Shown here piece after piece: positions 51,489 through 60,416 of a DNA stretch of 64,000 nt. The number at the start of each line of letters is the position of its first letter. The first letter of the stretch is position 1. The DNA is from Nitrogeniibacter aestuarii (GTDB taxonomy: Bacteria > Pseudomonadota > Gammaproteobacteria > Burkholderiales > Rhodocyclaceae), in NCBI RefSeq assembly GCF_017309585.1, contig NZ_CP071321.1:1612001-1676000 (forward strand). Reading direction: 5' to 3'. The notes under the pieces were generated by a model. The model was not told the origin of the DNA, did no database searches, and worked only from the letters and a program-made list of their open reading frames with translations. The translations under genes and the position numbers were made by a program.

Positions 51489-52277
51489 TTACAGCAAGGA
51501 CAGGACGTTTTGCGGCACGCTGTTGGCTTGCGCCACCATGGCTGTACCCGACTGCTGCAAGATCTGTGCCCGTGTGAGGTTTGCCGTTTCCGCGGCGAAA
51601 TCCGCATCCATGATTCGGCTACGTGCAGCGTACTGATTCTCGCGTGCCGTCTCGAGCTGCTGGATGGAGAACCCGAGGCGACCCATCACACCACCGATGG
51701 TGGCGCGGTTGGAGGCCACGCTGTTCAGTGCGGTGTCGATGGCAGAAATTGCCGTGCCGGCAGCCGTCGAAGTGCTGATGTTGCCGGTCGGTGCCGCCAC
51801 ACTGGTGAAGGTCGCGGAGATGGTGTCGCCGGAGGCGGCACCCACCTGGAAGCTGAAGGAACTGAACACGGACTGGTTGTTCAGTTTTGCCGCGCCCTGC
51901 AAGCGGGTCATTTCGCTCTGAAGCTCGGTGAATTCCGAGTTCAGGTAGCCGCGCTCGGTGTCCGAGATCGTGCCGTTCAATGACTGGACTGCCAGTTCGC
52001 GCATCCGCTGGAGCATGTCTGCGGAGGTCGACAGAGCGCCGTCAGCGGTCTGTGCGAAAGAAATGCCGTCGGAGGCGTTGCGCATCGCAACCGTCAGACC
52101 GCGGGCGTCAGCTTCCATGCGCTGGGCAACTGCCAGGCCGGCTGCGTCGTCACGGGCGCTGTTGACGCGCAGGCCGGAGGACAGACGCTGCAGCGACGTG
52201 GCGAGCGTGTCGGAGTTCCGGTTGAGGCTGCGCTGTGCATTCAGCGAATAGACGTTTGTGTTGATGACTTGTGCCAT
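51489..52277 (-). CDS. fliC: Flagellin (promoter-proximal copy)
   Basis: Filament subunit of 262 aa, near-identical to the neighbouring copy over the N-terminal 100 and C-terminal 60 residues and different mainly at residues 110-185. As there, the outer D2/D3 domains are absent. The central part (FTSVAAPTGNISTSTAAGTA) is rich in Ser/Thr, plausible sites for O-glycosylation by the adjacent locus. A sigma-28-like promoter lies upstream, and AGGAG precedes the ATG. Confidence 0.95.
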   Translation of the reverse strand: MAQVINTNVYSLNAQRSLNRNSDTLATSLQRLSSGLRVNSARDDAAGLAVAQRMEADARGLTVAMRNASDGISFAQTADGALSTSADMLQRMRELAVQSLNGTISDTERGYLNSEFTELQSEMTRLQGAAKLNNQSVFSSFSFQVGAASGDTISATFTSVAAPTGNISTSTAAGTAISAIDTALNSVASNRATIGGVMGRLGFSIQQLETARENQYAARSRIMDADFAAETANLTRAQILQQSGTAMVAQANSVPQNVLSLL

Positions 52278-52343
52278 GATTCTTCTCCTGATTAGGACTG
52301 CAAGAGCACTTGATGACGGTGTGTTCCGTGGCTCTTGCCCCTA

Positions 52344-52370
52344 CCTACGGCGGCAAGTTGTGAAACTGAA
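52344..52370 (-). promoter_or_regulatory. Candidate sigma-28 (FliA) promoter of the flagellin genes
   Basis: On the minus strand TTCAGTTT (complement 52363-52370) and GCCGTAGG (complement 52344-52351) are separated by 11 bp, the spacing of the consensus TAAAGTTT-N11-GCCGATAA. The -35 half matches 6 of 8 and the -10 half about 4 of 8. It lies 67 bp before the flagellin ATG. Confidence 0.5.
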
Positions 52371-52509
52371 GGCAATTTTTGCCGGCAAGAAAGTCCGTAA
52401 AACCCTGTGCCATAAAGGGAAGTGGCTCCACTGCCCCGAGGCGTGATGGCACCTTTTCAGCACTGTGAGTGCCCCGGCTGCCGCAAGGGGCGACGGTGCC
52501 CGAAAGCAA

Positions 52510-52533
52510 GCGACCGCCCCGGTGGGCGGTCGC
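52510..52533 (-). terminator. Probable terminator of the glycosylation operon
   Basis: GCGACCGCCC (52510-52519) pairs with GGGCGGTCGC (52524-52533) around CGGT, 24 bp past the giant gene. On the minus strand it is followed by TTGCTTTC, a weak T-run. Confidence 0.55.
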
Positions 52534-52556
52534 AATTTCAAGACGTGGCGCGGGTT

Positions 52557-55500
52557 TCAGGGCAGGTGGTGCGAGAGCCAGTCATCAACATGCTCTTCGA
52601 GTATGTAGTCGGAGATGACCCACTCGCGCAATGCATCTCCAGCACGCTGTGCTGCGTCCGGATCGCTCACATGGGCGCGTATGGCGTCCACCCAGGCCGC
52701 GGTGTCGTCCGTGACGCGCGTCACGGGTGCACTGCGATATGGCGTGACATCGGAGCACACCACGGGCCATCCCAGAATGCCGTAGTCGAGAAGCCGGAGA
52801 TTGCTCTTGGCGTCGTTGAAGGGGTTGGCCTCAAGGGGGGCGACCGCCAGATCCAGATTCAGGCTGGCGAGTTTTTCCGGGTAGGCATCGTAGGGCACCC
52901 AGCCGTGATGCTCCTTGATATACGGGCGCAGGGACGGGGGGCACATGCCGAAGAACACCCAGTCCACTTCCTGGCTGGTCTGGCGAACCGCGTCCTCGAT
53001 GATCGCCAGGTCGCCAGCGTGCTGGAACGCGCCGGCCCAGCCGACCCTCGGCTTGGGCCCCGTCTGGCGTTGCGAGCTCAGATGACCCCAGCGCGACCAT
53101 TCGACCCGGTTCGGTACCACCCGGATGTCGTCGATCATGTGGCGCGCAAATTCGGCCAGCGGCTCGGTGGACACGACCAGCCGATCACACATGGACAGAC
53201 ATTGACGGACGAAGCTGCGGGTTTCGCGGGACCAGAACTCGAACATGTCGCTTTCGCGCGGGACGGCCGTGCACAGGTCGTCGAGCAGCCCGATGATGGG
53301 CAGGTCGGGCAGGTGGGTCCGTATCTGGCGCAGCGACGGGACCTGCTGTTTGGTGGTCGGATTGTGAATCAGCAAGCTGTCGATGCGGCCGGCCCGCGCC
53401 AGTTCGATGACACTCAAGGTGCGACGCTGATCGTGGGAAGGCGGCTCGATGATGGCCGCCTGCGCCTTGCCCTGCTGGCGCGCTGCCCGCAAAGGCGCCA
53501 CCGCGCGAAACTCCCCGGCACCCTGGACGACGTCGGCCACGACATGGGCCACATCCGTGGGGACGGCATGCCAGGGCGGGACGAAGCTGGCGTCGGGGGT
53601 GATGATTCTTCCGTCAAGACGCAGATTGAGGTTCCACGCAGAATCGCGCGCGAGCGCGGGGAGGTAGGTGTCGAGCAGATCCGTGCGCTCGCGGGCAAGC
53701 CCGAGTGTGCGCTCGCTGCGCTGATTGAAGTACTCGCGCTCGTCGGTGGTGTCGATGGCCGGCAGACCGACGTCGTAATGGGCAATCGTGGTATTGGGCG
53801 TCCACACCAGGCGACCGTTGCGCCCGAGTCTGGCGCTCAGATCGACGGTGGCGTCGCGCAGCCCGTAGTGCTCGTCAAACCCGCCCGTGGCGTCGAAACG
53901 CGCCTTTGAGGTGAGCAGGCAGGCGCTGTCCAGCACATTGAAGTTCTGCACCAGCTGCAGTCGGCCAAGATAACCCGGATAGTTGAGCGACACCGCGTCC
54001 GATTCGGGCGATGCGATGCCCGGTTCGAGGCCGAAGATGCTGCCGGCCATGGTGAGTTCGTCCTTGCCGGGCTTTGCCTGGCGGGGTGCGACCGCCGCCA
54101 CGTCCGGGCGTTGAGCCACGGCCATGAGGGTGTCGAGCCAGTGCGTCGAGATGATCTGGGTGTCGTGCTGCAGGAAGACCAGGTACGGCGCATCGGCCTG
54201 CGCCGCGCCGGCGTTGAACAGGCGCGACAGATTCCACGGACCTTCGAGACGCACATGCTTGATCCGTGCCCCGTGGCGGGTGCAAACGTCGGCCAGCCAG
54301 CGGGCACAATCCGCGTCCTGGGTGTCCGCATCCACCAGAATCAGGCGGAAATCCGGCCAGTGGGTCCGTTCGAACAGGCTGTCGACCAGCGGCTCCATGA
54401 ATTCGAGCCGGTCGCGGTAGGGAATGATGATGTCGACCGCCGGGCGCTGCGCGTGCTGGTAGTCCACACACCATGAGCCATGCAGGGGCCCCGGGCGGAT
54501 CGCGTGGGGCAGTCCGTTGCGCTCCAGGTGGGCGCCCAGCACCTGCGCGCCCTGATCGTCGGCAATCAGCACGCAGGGGGACACCGGGAGACTGAGCAGG
54601 GGGTCGGCGACATGCCCGATGGCGTCGGCTCCGGCGGCGTCCACTGCGCGCAGGGTGAGGTCGTAGAACCGCGCACCGCTCAGCGCGCTGAAGCCGCCCA
54701 TGGATGCCCAGATCGACGTCCGTATCCAGAGGGGACCGATGTAGTCACTGCTGCGCAGCAGGTCGAGGTTGAAATCCGGCTTGAATCGCGGTTCGACACG
54801 TCGGTCGTCCTCACGCATCACGTCGTCGTCGGTGTACAGCGCAAACCACCCGGGCTGATGTTCGAACGCGTCGGCCACGCGCCACAGGCACAGCGGGTCG
54901 AGGACGGTGCCGGGGGGCACGTAGACCACGATCTGGGCCGCTGCGGCATCGACGAGGCTGTCGAAACAGGGTTTGGCGTCGCTGCTCACCATCCAGTCGA
55001 TATTGGGCAACTCGGCGATGGCCGGATCGGGGCAGGGTGCGCTTGAGACGACCGAAAGGTGCCACAGGCCATAGGGCTGGTTGGCCAGGCTGTCGAGCGT
55101 CTTGGCGAGCAGTTCGAATTCGCTCGGGCGTGCCTCGGTCAGCACCTGGATGTGTGGTGTGGACGCCCAGGTGGCGACCCGCGCTTCGATGAACTGCATG
55201 TCCGCGTCCATGGGCGCGCGCCGTGCCAGGAGGTCGGCGTAGTCGTCATCGAGCAGGCGAGAGGCCGCGTCGGCGGTGCCTGCTTCGATCACCGCGCGTC
55301 GCGCAGCGGCCAAGGCTTCGTCCTTGTCGTCGGCCTCCTGGGGCTGGGCCGGGCTTGCCTTGGCGATGGGGGGCGTCTGTGTGGGTGCTGGCGCCGCGGT
55401 GCTTTGCTGCGCCCCTGCCGGCACCGGCACGGGGGGAACGTCCAGCAAGGGGGCGAGTACCGAGGCAAGCGCCCGGCGTACGGTCTCGGGCTCGGCCGTC

Positions 55501-58500
55501 AGTGGCGCCGGGGCGGCTTGATCCGTCGCCGGTACGAACACCGATCGCCAATGCTGTGCGTAGTCTTCGATGCAGCCGCTCTGTGTCAGGACCGCACTGC
55601 GCAGCGCGTTGCCTTCGGCATGACGGCGTGCCGGATCGTCCAGCAGGGTTTCGATTGCGCTGATCCAGGCATCGAGCGTATTGGGCAGGGCCGTGGTCGG
55701 CAGGCCAAGATCGCAGGCCGGTTGCTGCGAGGTGAGCAGTGGGCGGCCAAGCCATGCCAGGCGAGTCACCTGGATATCGCTGCCCAGCCGCGCAAAGAGA
55801 CCGTCGCGAACCGGGTGCAGCGAAATATCCCAGGACTGGCGGGCGAGCCAGCGCGGCAGATCGAGCTCGTCGGGCGGCAGGAGCGATGTCACATGGCCGG
55901 ACAGCTCGGCCGGGGCCATGCCCAGGCAGACGAAGTCCACCCGACCGGCAAAGTGGGGGACCAGGCGCGTGAGCAGCGTGTCGTCGGTCCACGGCAGTGC
56001 CCACCAGGCGAGTCGCGGGCGCGACCCCGGTTCGGCGCTGACGGGCGTGATGGATTCGCTCCACAGGCCCGGATTCAGCCGCGGCGCGTGGACGCAGATG
56101 TTGTTCTGCAAGGGTGCGAATGCCTGAGCCAGCCGCTCGTTGGTGACCAGCATGCGGTCGGTGCCGGCGATGAATGCCTGCATGACCGGTGCAAAGAACT
56201 GGCCGGGGTCGGTGTCCCTGGCGCCCCCCATGACCATGACCGACAGCAGGTCATCGCCATCCACACAGGTGCTCACATCGGGCAGTGAAGTGATGGCCTG
56301 GCGGGCCGTCAGCTCCGCGTCGTTGGTGGGCAACTGCAGCAGGAGGCAGTCGGCGCGCAGGCGTAGTGCGACGTGCGTGTCCAGGGGCGCGGTCCACACG
56401 CCACCGTGACCCAGGCCGGTGGCCAACAGCGCACTGAGCGGTTCGATGACATGGGCGCGCAGCGTGTCCTGCCCCCCGTTCGAGACCGCCACGATCTTCG
56501 CGCCGCCCAGCTCATCCATCGGGTGAGTGCGCAGCAACGGGTCGTCGGCGGGACGGTACCCATCGGCGCGGACATCGAGATTGGGGTTGTAGGCCGGATC
56601 GTTGGCGACCCAGCTGCCCCAGCGCTGATGGAAGGCCAGCTGCTCGCCGCGAAAGCGCTTGGCCTTGGCCGCCAGATTGGCGTCGTTGATTTCGGCCTTC
56701 TGACTCACGCTGCTCACATGGATGAGACGCGCGAGCGGTGACCAGACGACACGGTAGCCGGCCTCGCGCACTTTCAGGCAGTAGTCGATGTCGTTGTAGC
56801 TGACGGCAAAACGGGTCTCGTCGAGGCCGCCGAGGGACTGATAAAGCGATTTGCGCGTGAGCAGGCAGGCGCCGGTGACGGCGCTCATGTCCTGCTGCAC
56901 GTGTTTGCGTCCCATGTAGCCGGGGTCATCCGGATCGGTGAGCACGAACGGATGTTCGGCAGGCCCTCTCAGACCGATGATCACGCCGGCATGCTGGACG
57001 CGCCCGTCCGGAAAGAGCAGCAGGGGGCCGACCACGCCGACGTCGTCCCGGATCGCATGGCGCATCATGGTCGTGAGCCACATGGGGTCGACGATCTCGG
57101 TGTCGTTGTTCAACAGCACCAGATAGTCGCCCCTGGCCTCGGCGGCGGCGTGGTTGTTCATGGCGGAGAAATTGAACGGGCCGCCATGGCGGATCACCCG
57201 CAGTGTCGGGTCGCCACGTTCAGCGACCTGGGCCAGATAACGCTGTGCCGCGGGGGTCTGACTGTCGTTGTCCACCACGATGACCTCGAAGGCCGGGTAG
57301 CGGGTCTCGGTCAGCAAGGTGTCCAGGCAGCGGGTCAGGAAGTCGAGCTGGTCGCGGGTGGGAATGATGATGGAGACCAGCGGTGTGCTGTCCAGCGGCG
57401 GGAGCCAGCCGAACTGCCCCGCCGCAGGGCCGTCGAGCACATAGACGCCCGGCATGCTCGCTTCGGCCAGCGAATGAACCGCCATGCTCAACGCTTCGGC
57501 CTGTTCTGCGTTGGCGGGGCGATCAATCGCCGTGCCCGCATCCAGATGCATGAGCACGTCTGGCACATGACCCAAGGCGTCTGCCCCGCGGCGGGCGAGC
57601 AGGCTCAGGGCGATTCGGTGGCTCGAGACCAAGTCGAGGGGCGCCAGGCCCTCGGCAAGCAGTTCGTTTCGCAGTAGCACGGCGCGACCGATGAAGGGGG
57701 TGCTGCGCAGCAACTCGGCGTTGGGTTCAGGCTTGAATTTCGGATGCCGGGCACAGCCGTCCGGGCCGAGTTCGTCGTGGTCTGCATAGACCAGCCCAAT
57801 CGCGCCATCGTTGCGCCCGCCGTTCAGCAGACGGACCAGCGCATCGTCTTCGAGCGTGTCACCGGCCACGAGCCCGAGCGTCCAGCCCGGCATGCCGGCC
57901 CGGGCACCGAGCCAGGGCGCGAGGGTGTTTGCACTGATCTGCTCGTGGCTGGATTCCACCAGACCGGCGGGGCCATCGATGACGCACACGTGGACGGGCA
58001 TCAGACTCTGACGCTTGAGGCTGCGCAGGGTGCGTCGCAGCGGGCCGCCGTTGCGTGCATCGACCAGAACGGTGATCTGAGGCGTTTCCCCGGCGCTAGC
58101 GCATATGGTGCTCGCCCGGGCGTGGGCGATGCTGGCCTCCACCTCGTGTCCGATGGTGAAGGTGTCGAACGAGCCATTGTGCTCGGCCAGCAGGGCGAGT
58201 GCGCCCGGGTGGCGGGGGGCTGACTCAAGCACCCTGCTCAGGGCTGCAAATGCGCTTCCGGGCGTATCCAGCGCGTTGGGAATCGGGGTGTATTCGAGCA
58301 CGGCGCGCGCGGCGCCCACGATCACTTCGTTGCGGACCTGGGCCATCATCTGCTGAACGATGGGGTGAGCGTGCTCACCGCCGAGGCGCTCGACGATGGT
58401 CATCAAGGGTTCGCCGGTCATCCAGCGGATCTGGTGCGCCTTGGCCAGACAACGCATTTTCATCGACCAGCGTTCGCTGTTGAACAGCAGATCGTAGAAG

Positions 58501-59234
58501 CGCATGTGGTCGACACCGGCGCGGTTCTCGCTTGTCAGGCGCTCCGACTCGGCGTCGCCATGCAGGCGGTAGAAGCCGTGGACATCATTGACGAAGTAGG
58601 CGGGGCCTTCGGACAGCAGGCGGTGGTACAGATGCCAGTCGCCCACATACCGGAGGCCTTCGCTGTCGAGCCGGCCGGTGACATCGCATACCTCGCGCCG
58701 CCACAGGCAAATCGAGTTGGTGATCCAGTTGTGCGAGAGGAGCACTTCGGACTCGTCGAAGACGCCGCTATCCGTGTGGGGGATGTAGGGCTGGGGCGGC
58801 GGCGCGTCGCTCTGGCCTTCAACAAGCCCCTGCCAGCGGGTGTAGGCGAAGACGCATTCGGGGTGACGGTTGAGTGCGCCTGCGGTGGCCTCGAGAAAGC
58901 CCGGGCCGAGTGCGTCGTCTGCGGAGAGCATCATCATCAAGGGGTTGTCCAGCAGGTCGTAGGCCTTGAAGAGGCTGCCGGAAAGGCCGATGTTGGTGTC
59001 GTTGCGCACGTAGCGGAAGCGCGCATCGCGCGCGACCCACGCCTGCGCGATTTCCCGGGTGTTGTCGGACGAGGCGTTATCGATGATCAGGGCCGTGAAG
59101 TCGCCGAAGCGTTGGGCCGCCAGCGAGCCGAGGCACGTTTCAAGGAAGTGGCCGTAGTTGTATGCCGGCACAATCACGCCAACCTGGGCGGGTGAGGAGG
59201 CGGGATTCGAGGTCTGGGGCGTCTTGGGTGTCAT
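52557..59234 (-). CDS. Giant 2225-aa multi-domain glycosyltransferase
   Basis: A cytoplasmic protein with at least seven glycosyltransferase-like domains. Domain 1 (18-225) is GT2 with GVIVPAYNYGHF and DxD-like SADDALG. A second module has a degenerate GT2 (385-595, VYADHDELG), a full GT2 (618-870, VSIIIPTRDQL, LNNDTEIVD, YNDIDYCLKVREAG) and a GT-B-like part (905-1235). After a Pro/Ala/Gln linker (1236-1305) the same order repeats: degenerate GT2 (1360-1595, YTDDDVMRED), GT2 (1597-1850, VDIIIPYRDRL, LQHDTQII) and GT4-like (1890-2225, KPRVGWAGAF ... SNLRLLDYGILGWPVVCSD). There is no signal peptide or membrane helix. It lies 279 bp from the flagellins and 18 bp after the FkbM gene, so it probably assembles a filament or surface glycan. 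Acceptor and sugars are unknown. Confidence 0.9.
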   Translation of the reverse strand: MTPKTPQTSNPASSPAQVGVIVPAYNYGHFLETCLGSLAAQRFGDFTALIIDNASSDNTREIAQAWVARDARFRYVRNDTNIGLSGSLFKAYDLLDNPLMMMLSADDALGPGFLEATAGALNRHPECVFAYTRWQGLVEGQSDAPPPQPYIPHTDSGVFDESEVLLSHNWITNSICLWRREVCDVTGRLDSEGLRYVGDWHLYHRLLSEGPAYFVNDVHGFYRLHGDAESERLTSENRAGVDHMRFYDLLFNSERWSMKMRCLAKAHQIRWMTGEPLMTIVERLGGEHAHPIVQQMMAQVRNEVIVGAARAVLEYTPIPNALDTPGSAFAALSRVLESAPRHPGALALLAEHNGSFDTFTIGHEVEASIAHARASTICASAGETPQITVLVDARNGGPLRRTLRSLKRQSLMPVHVCVIDGPAGLVESSHEQISANTLAPWLGARAGMPGWTLGLVAGDTLEDDALVRLLNGGRNDGAIGLVYADHDELGPDGCARHPKFKPEPNAELLRSTPFIGRAVLLRNELLAEGLAPLDLVSSHRIALSLLARRGADALGHVPDVLMHLDAGTAIDRPANAEQAEALSMAVHSLAEASMPGVYVLDGPAAGQFGWLPPLDSTPLVSIIIPTRDQLDFLTRCLDTLLTETRYPAFEVIVVDNDSQTPAAQRYLAQVAERGDPTLRVIRHGGPFNFSAMNNHAAAEARGDYLVLLNNDTEIVDPMWLTTMMRHAIRDDVGVVGPLLLFPDGRVQHAGVIIGLRGPAEHPFVLTDPDDPGYMGRKHVQQDMSAVTGACLLTRKSLYQSLGGLDETRFAVSYNDIDYCLKVREAGYRVVWSPLARLIHVSSVSQKAEINDANLAAKAKRFRGEQLAFHQRWGSWVANDPAYNPNLDVRADGYRPADDPLLRTHPMDELGGAKIVAVSNGGQDTLRAHVIEPLSALLATGLGHGGVWTAPLDTHVALRLRADCLLLQLPTNDAELTARQAITSLPDVSTCVDGDDLLSVMVMGGARDTDPGQFFAPVMQAFIAGTDRMLVTNERLAQAFAPLQNNICVHAPRLNPGLWSESITPVSAEPGSRPRLAWWALPWTDDTLLTRLVPHFAGRVDFVCLGMAPAELSGHVTSLLPPDELDLPRWLARQSWDISLHPVRDGLFARLGSDIQVTRLAWLGRPLLTSQQPACDLGLPTTALPNTLDAWISAIETLLDDPARRHAEGNALRSAVLTQSGCIEDYAQHWRSVFVPATDQAAPAPLTAEPETVRRALASVLAPLLDVPPVPVPAGAQQSTAAPAPTQTPPIAKASPAQPQEADDKDEALAAARRAVIEAGTADAASRLLDDDYADLLARRAPMDADMQFIEARVATWASTPHIQVLTEARPSEFELLAKTLDSLANQPYGLWHLSVVSSAPCPDPAIAELPNIDWMVSSDAKPCFDSLVDAAAAQIVVYVPPGTVLDPLCLWRVADAFEHQPGWFALYTDDDVMREDDRRVEPRFKPDFNLDLLRSSDYIGPLWIRTSIWASMGGFSALSGARFYDLTLRAVDAAGADAIGHVADPLLSLPVSPCVLIADDQGAQVLGAHLERNGLPHAIRPGPLHGSWCVDYQHAQRPAVDIIIPYRDRLEFMEPLVDSLFERTHWPDFRLILVDADTQDADCARWLADVCTRHGARIKHVRLEGPWNLSRLFNAGAAQADAPYLVFLQHDTQIISTHWLDTLMAVAQRPDVAAVAPRQAKPGKDELTMAGSIFGLEPGIASPESDAVSLNYPGYLGRLQLVQNFNVLDSACLLTSKARFDATGGFDEHYGLRDATVDLSARLGRNGRLVWTPNTTIAHYDVGLPAIDTTDEREYFNQRSERTLGLARERTDLLDTYLPALARDSAWNLNLRLDGRIITPDASFVPPWHAVPTDVAHVVADVVQGAGEFRAVAPLRAARQQGKAQAAIIEPPSHDQRRTLSVIELARAGRIDSLLIHNPTTKQQVPSLRQIRTHLPDLPIIGLLDDLCTAVPRESDMFEFWSRETRSFVRQCLSMCDRLVVSTEPLAEFARHMIDDIRVVPNRVEWSRWGHLSSQRQTGPKPRVGWAGAFQHAGDLAIIEDAVRQTSQEVDWVFFGMCPPSLRPYIKEHHGWVPYDAYPEKLASLNLDLAVAPLEANPFNDAKSNLRLLDYGILGWPVVCSDVTPYRSAPVTRVTDDTAAWVDAIRAHVSDPDAAQRAGDALREWVISDYILEEHVDDWLSHHLP

Positions 59235-59252
59235 CGGTCGCTCTTCGATTGT

Positions 59253-60416
59253 TCAGCGGCGCATCCGCTCGGCCGGAATGCCATACACGACAGCGCCGGT
59301 GCCGCACCAGCCATGCATGCGCATGAAAAAGCGGTAGTCCGGCAAGGTGTCCATCAGCCAGGCGGGGGTGCGCCACAGGCCATCGCGGTTGTGGTAGGTG
59401 GTCAGGGCCAGCACGGGGCGGCATCGGTGCAAGGTGTCGACAGCGCCTTTGAGCGCGGGAAGCTCGTGCCCTTCCAGATGCAGCTTGATGAAGGTGGGCG
59501 AGAGTGCGAGCGAGTCGATCCGGCAGGTGCCGACCTGTTGGCTGCCGGTGCTCTTGAGGCGTGACGCCATGCCGGCGCCGGCGCAGAAGGCGGCTTGCCC
59601 ATCGGTATCGCTCAGGGCGCATGCGACAAGACGGATGCGCTCACGGTCGTCCGGCGCCAGGGCATCGCGCCATGCGCTCAGGGCGCGGTGGTTTTGCGGG
59701 TCCGGCTCGATGGCGGTGGCGCGGGTGAAAGATGGGACGCCGCGCTGGAGCCAGTTGTCGAGAAACTCGCCATGCCAGGCGCCGCCGTCGATGAGTGTCT
59801 CGCCGGGCTGCAACGCGTCCAGGATGTCAGGAATGAAATAGCGGTCGTCGATCGTGACGGGGGCGTGTCCGAACGACCATTCGGCGCGCTGCACGCGCCA
59901 CGCCAGACTCTGCAGGTGTGCTGCACGGGAGAAGTCGTCGTGCCAGCCGTCGAGCACGCGCGCGATGCCGTGTTGGTCCTCAGGAGTCAGCACTCCGGAA
60001 AACCATCCGTTGTTCATGACGCCGTCTGGCCCCCCTGCCTGGAGCAGGTCATAGACCGGCACGATGTGGGTCCAACCCGCTTTCGCAAGGGCGTCGCGAA
60101 TCGGCTCGTAGGGGCTGGTGACCACGCACACGGCAACGGGCCGGCGTGCCCGTTCGTCCATTGGAACCTCATCCGGATGCCTGACGGGCAGGCCGGTCTT
60201 CAGGCAGCCCGAGGGCGGTGGCTGTCGATCGATGCAGAAGGCGAGGGCGCGGCCGAGCGTGTTGAACAGCTCGGCGGCGAGATGACCGAGTTTGCCTGCG
60301 CCGTAGAGCACCAGGGCTTCTCCGGGCAGCGTTGGTGGCGTCGCGGGCGGGGTGGCGCACAGACGCGCCAGCCATTGGGCTGCGCTGTCGCGGTCGGTGC
60401 GTGTCCCGGCGCTCAT
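59253..60416 (-). CDS. FkbM-family methyltransferase with Rossmann-like N-terminal domain
   Basis: A 387-aa protein with two parts. Residues about 33-125 resemble a nucleotide-binding fold (EALVLYGAGKLGHLAAELFN, then VAVCVVTSPYEPIRDAL). Residues about 185-385 form an FkbM SAM-dependent methyltransferase, with motif I ETLIDGGAWHGEFLDNW and the family IDSLALSPTFIKLHLEGHEL stretch (E of LEGHE conserved). FkbM enzymes O-methylate sugars, so it may cap a glycan. The start ATG 60416 overlaps the GT4 stop by four bases; an extended upstream reading lies inside that gene. Confidence 0.88.
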   Translation of the reverse strand: MSAGTRTDRDSAAQWLARLCATPPATPPTLPGEALVLYGAGKLGHLAAELFNTLGRALAFCIDRQPPPSGCLKTGLPVRHPDEVPMDERARRPVAVCVVTSPYEPIRDALAKAGWTHIVPVYDLLQAGGPDGVMNNGWFSGVLTPEDQHGIARVLDGWHDDFSRAAHLQSLAWRVQRAEWSFGHAPVTIDDRYFIPDILDALQPGETLIDGGAWHGEFLDNWLQRGVPSFTRATAIEPDPQNHRALSAWRDALAPDDRERIRLVACALSDTDGQAAFCAGAGMASRLKSTGSQQVGTCRIDSLALSPTFIKLHLEGHELPALKGAVDTLHRCRPVLALTTYHNRDGLWRTPAWLMDTLPDYRFFMRMHGWCGTGAVVYGIPAERMRR

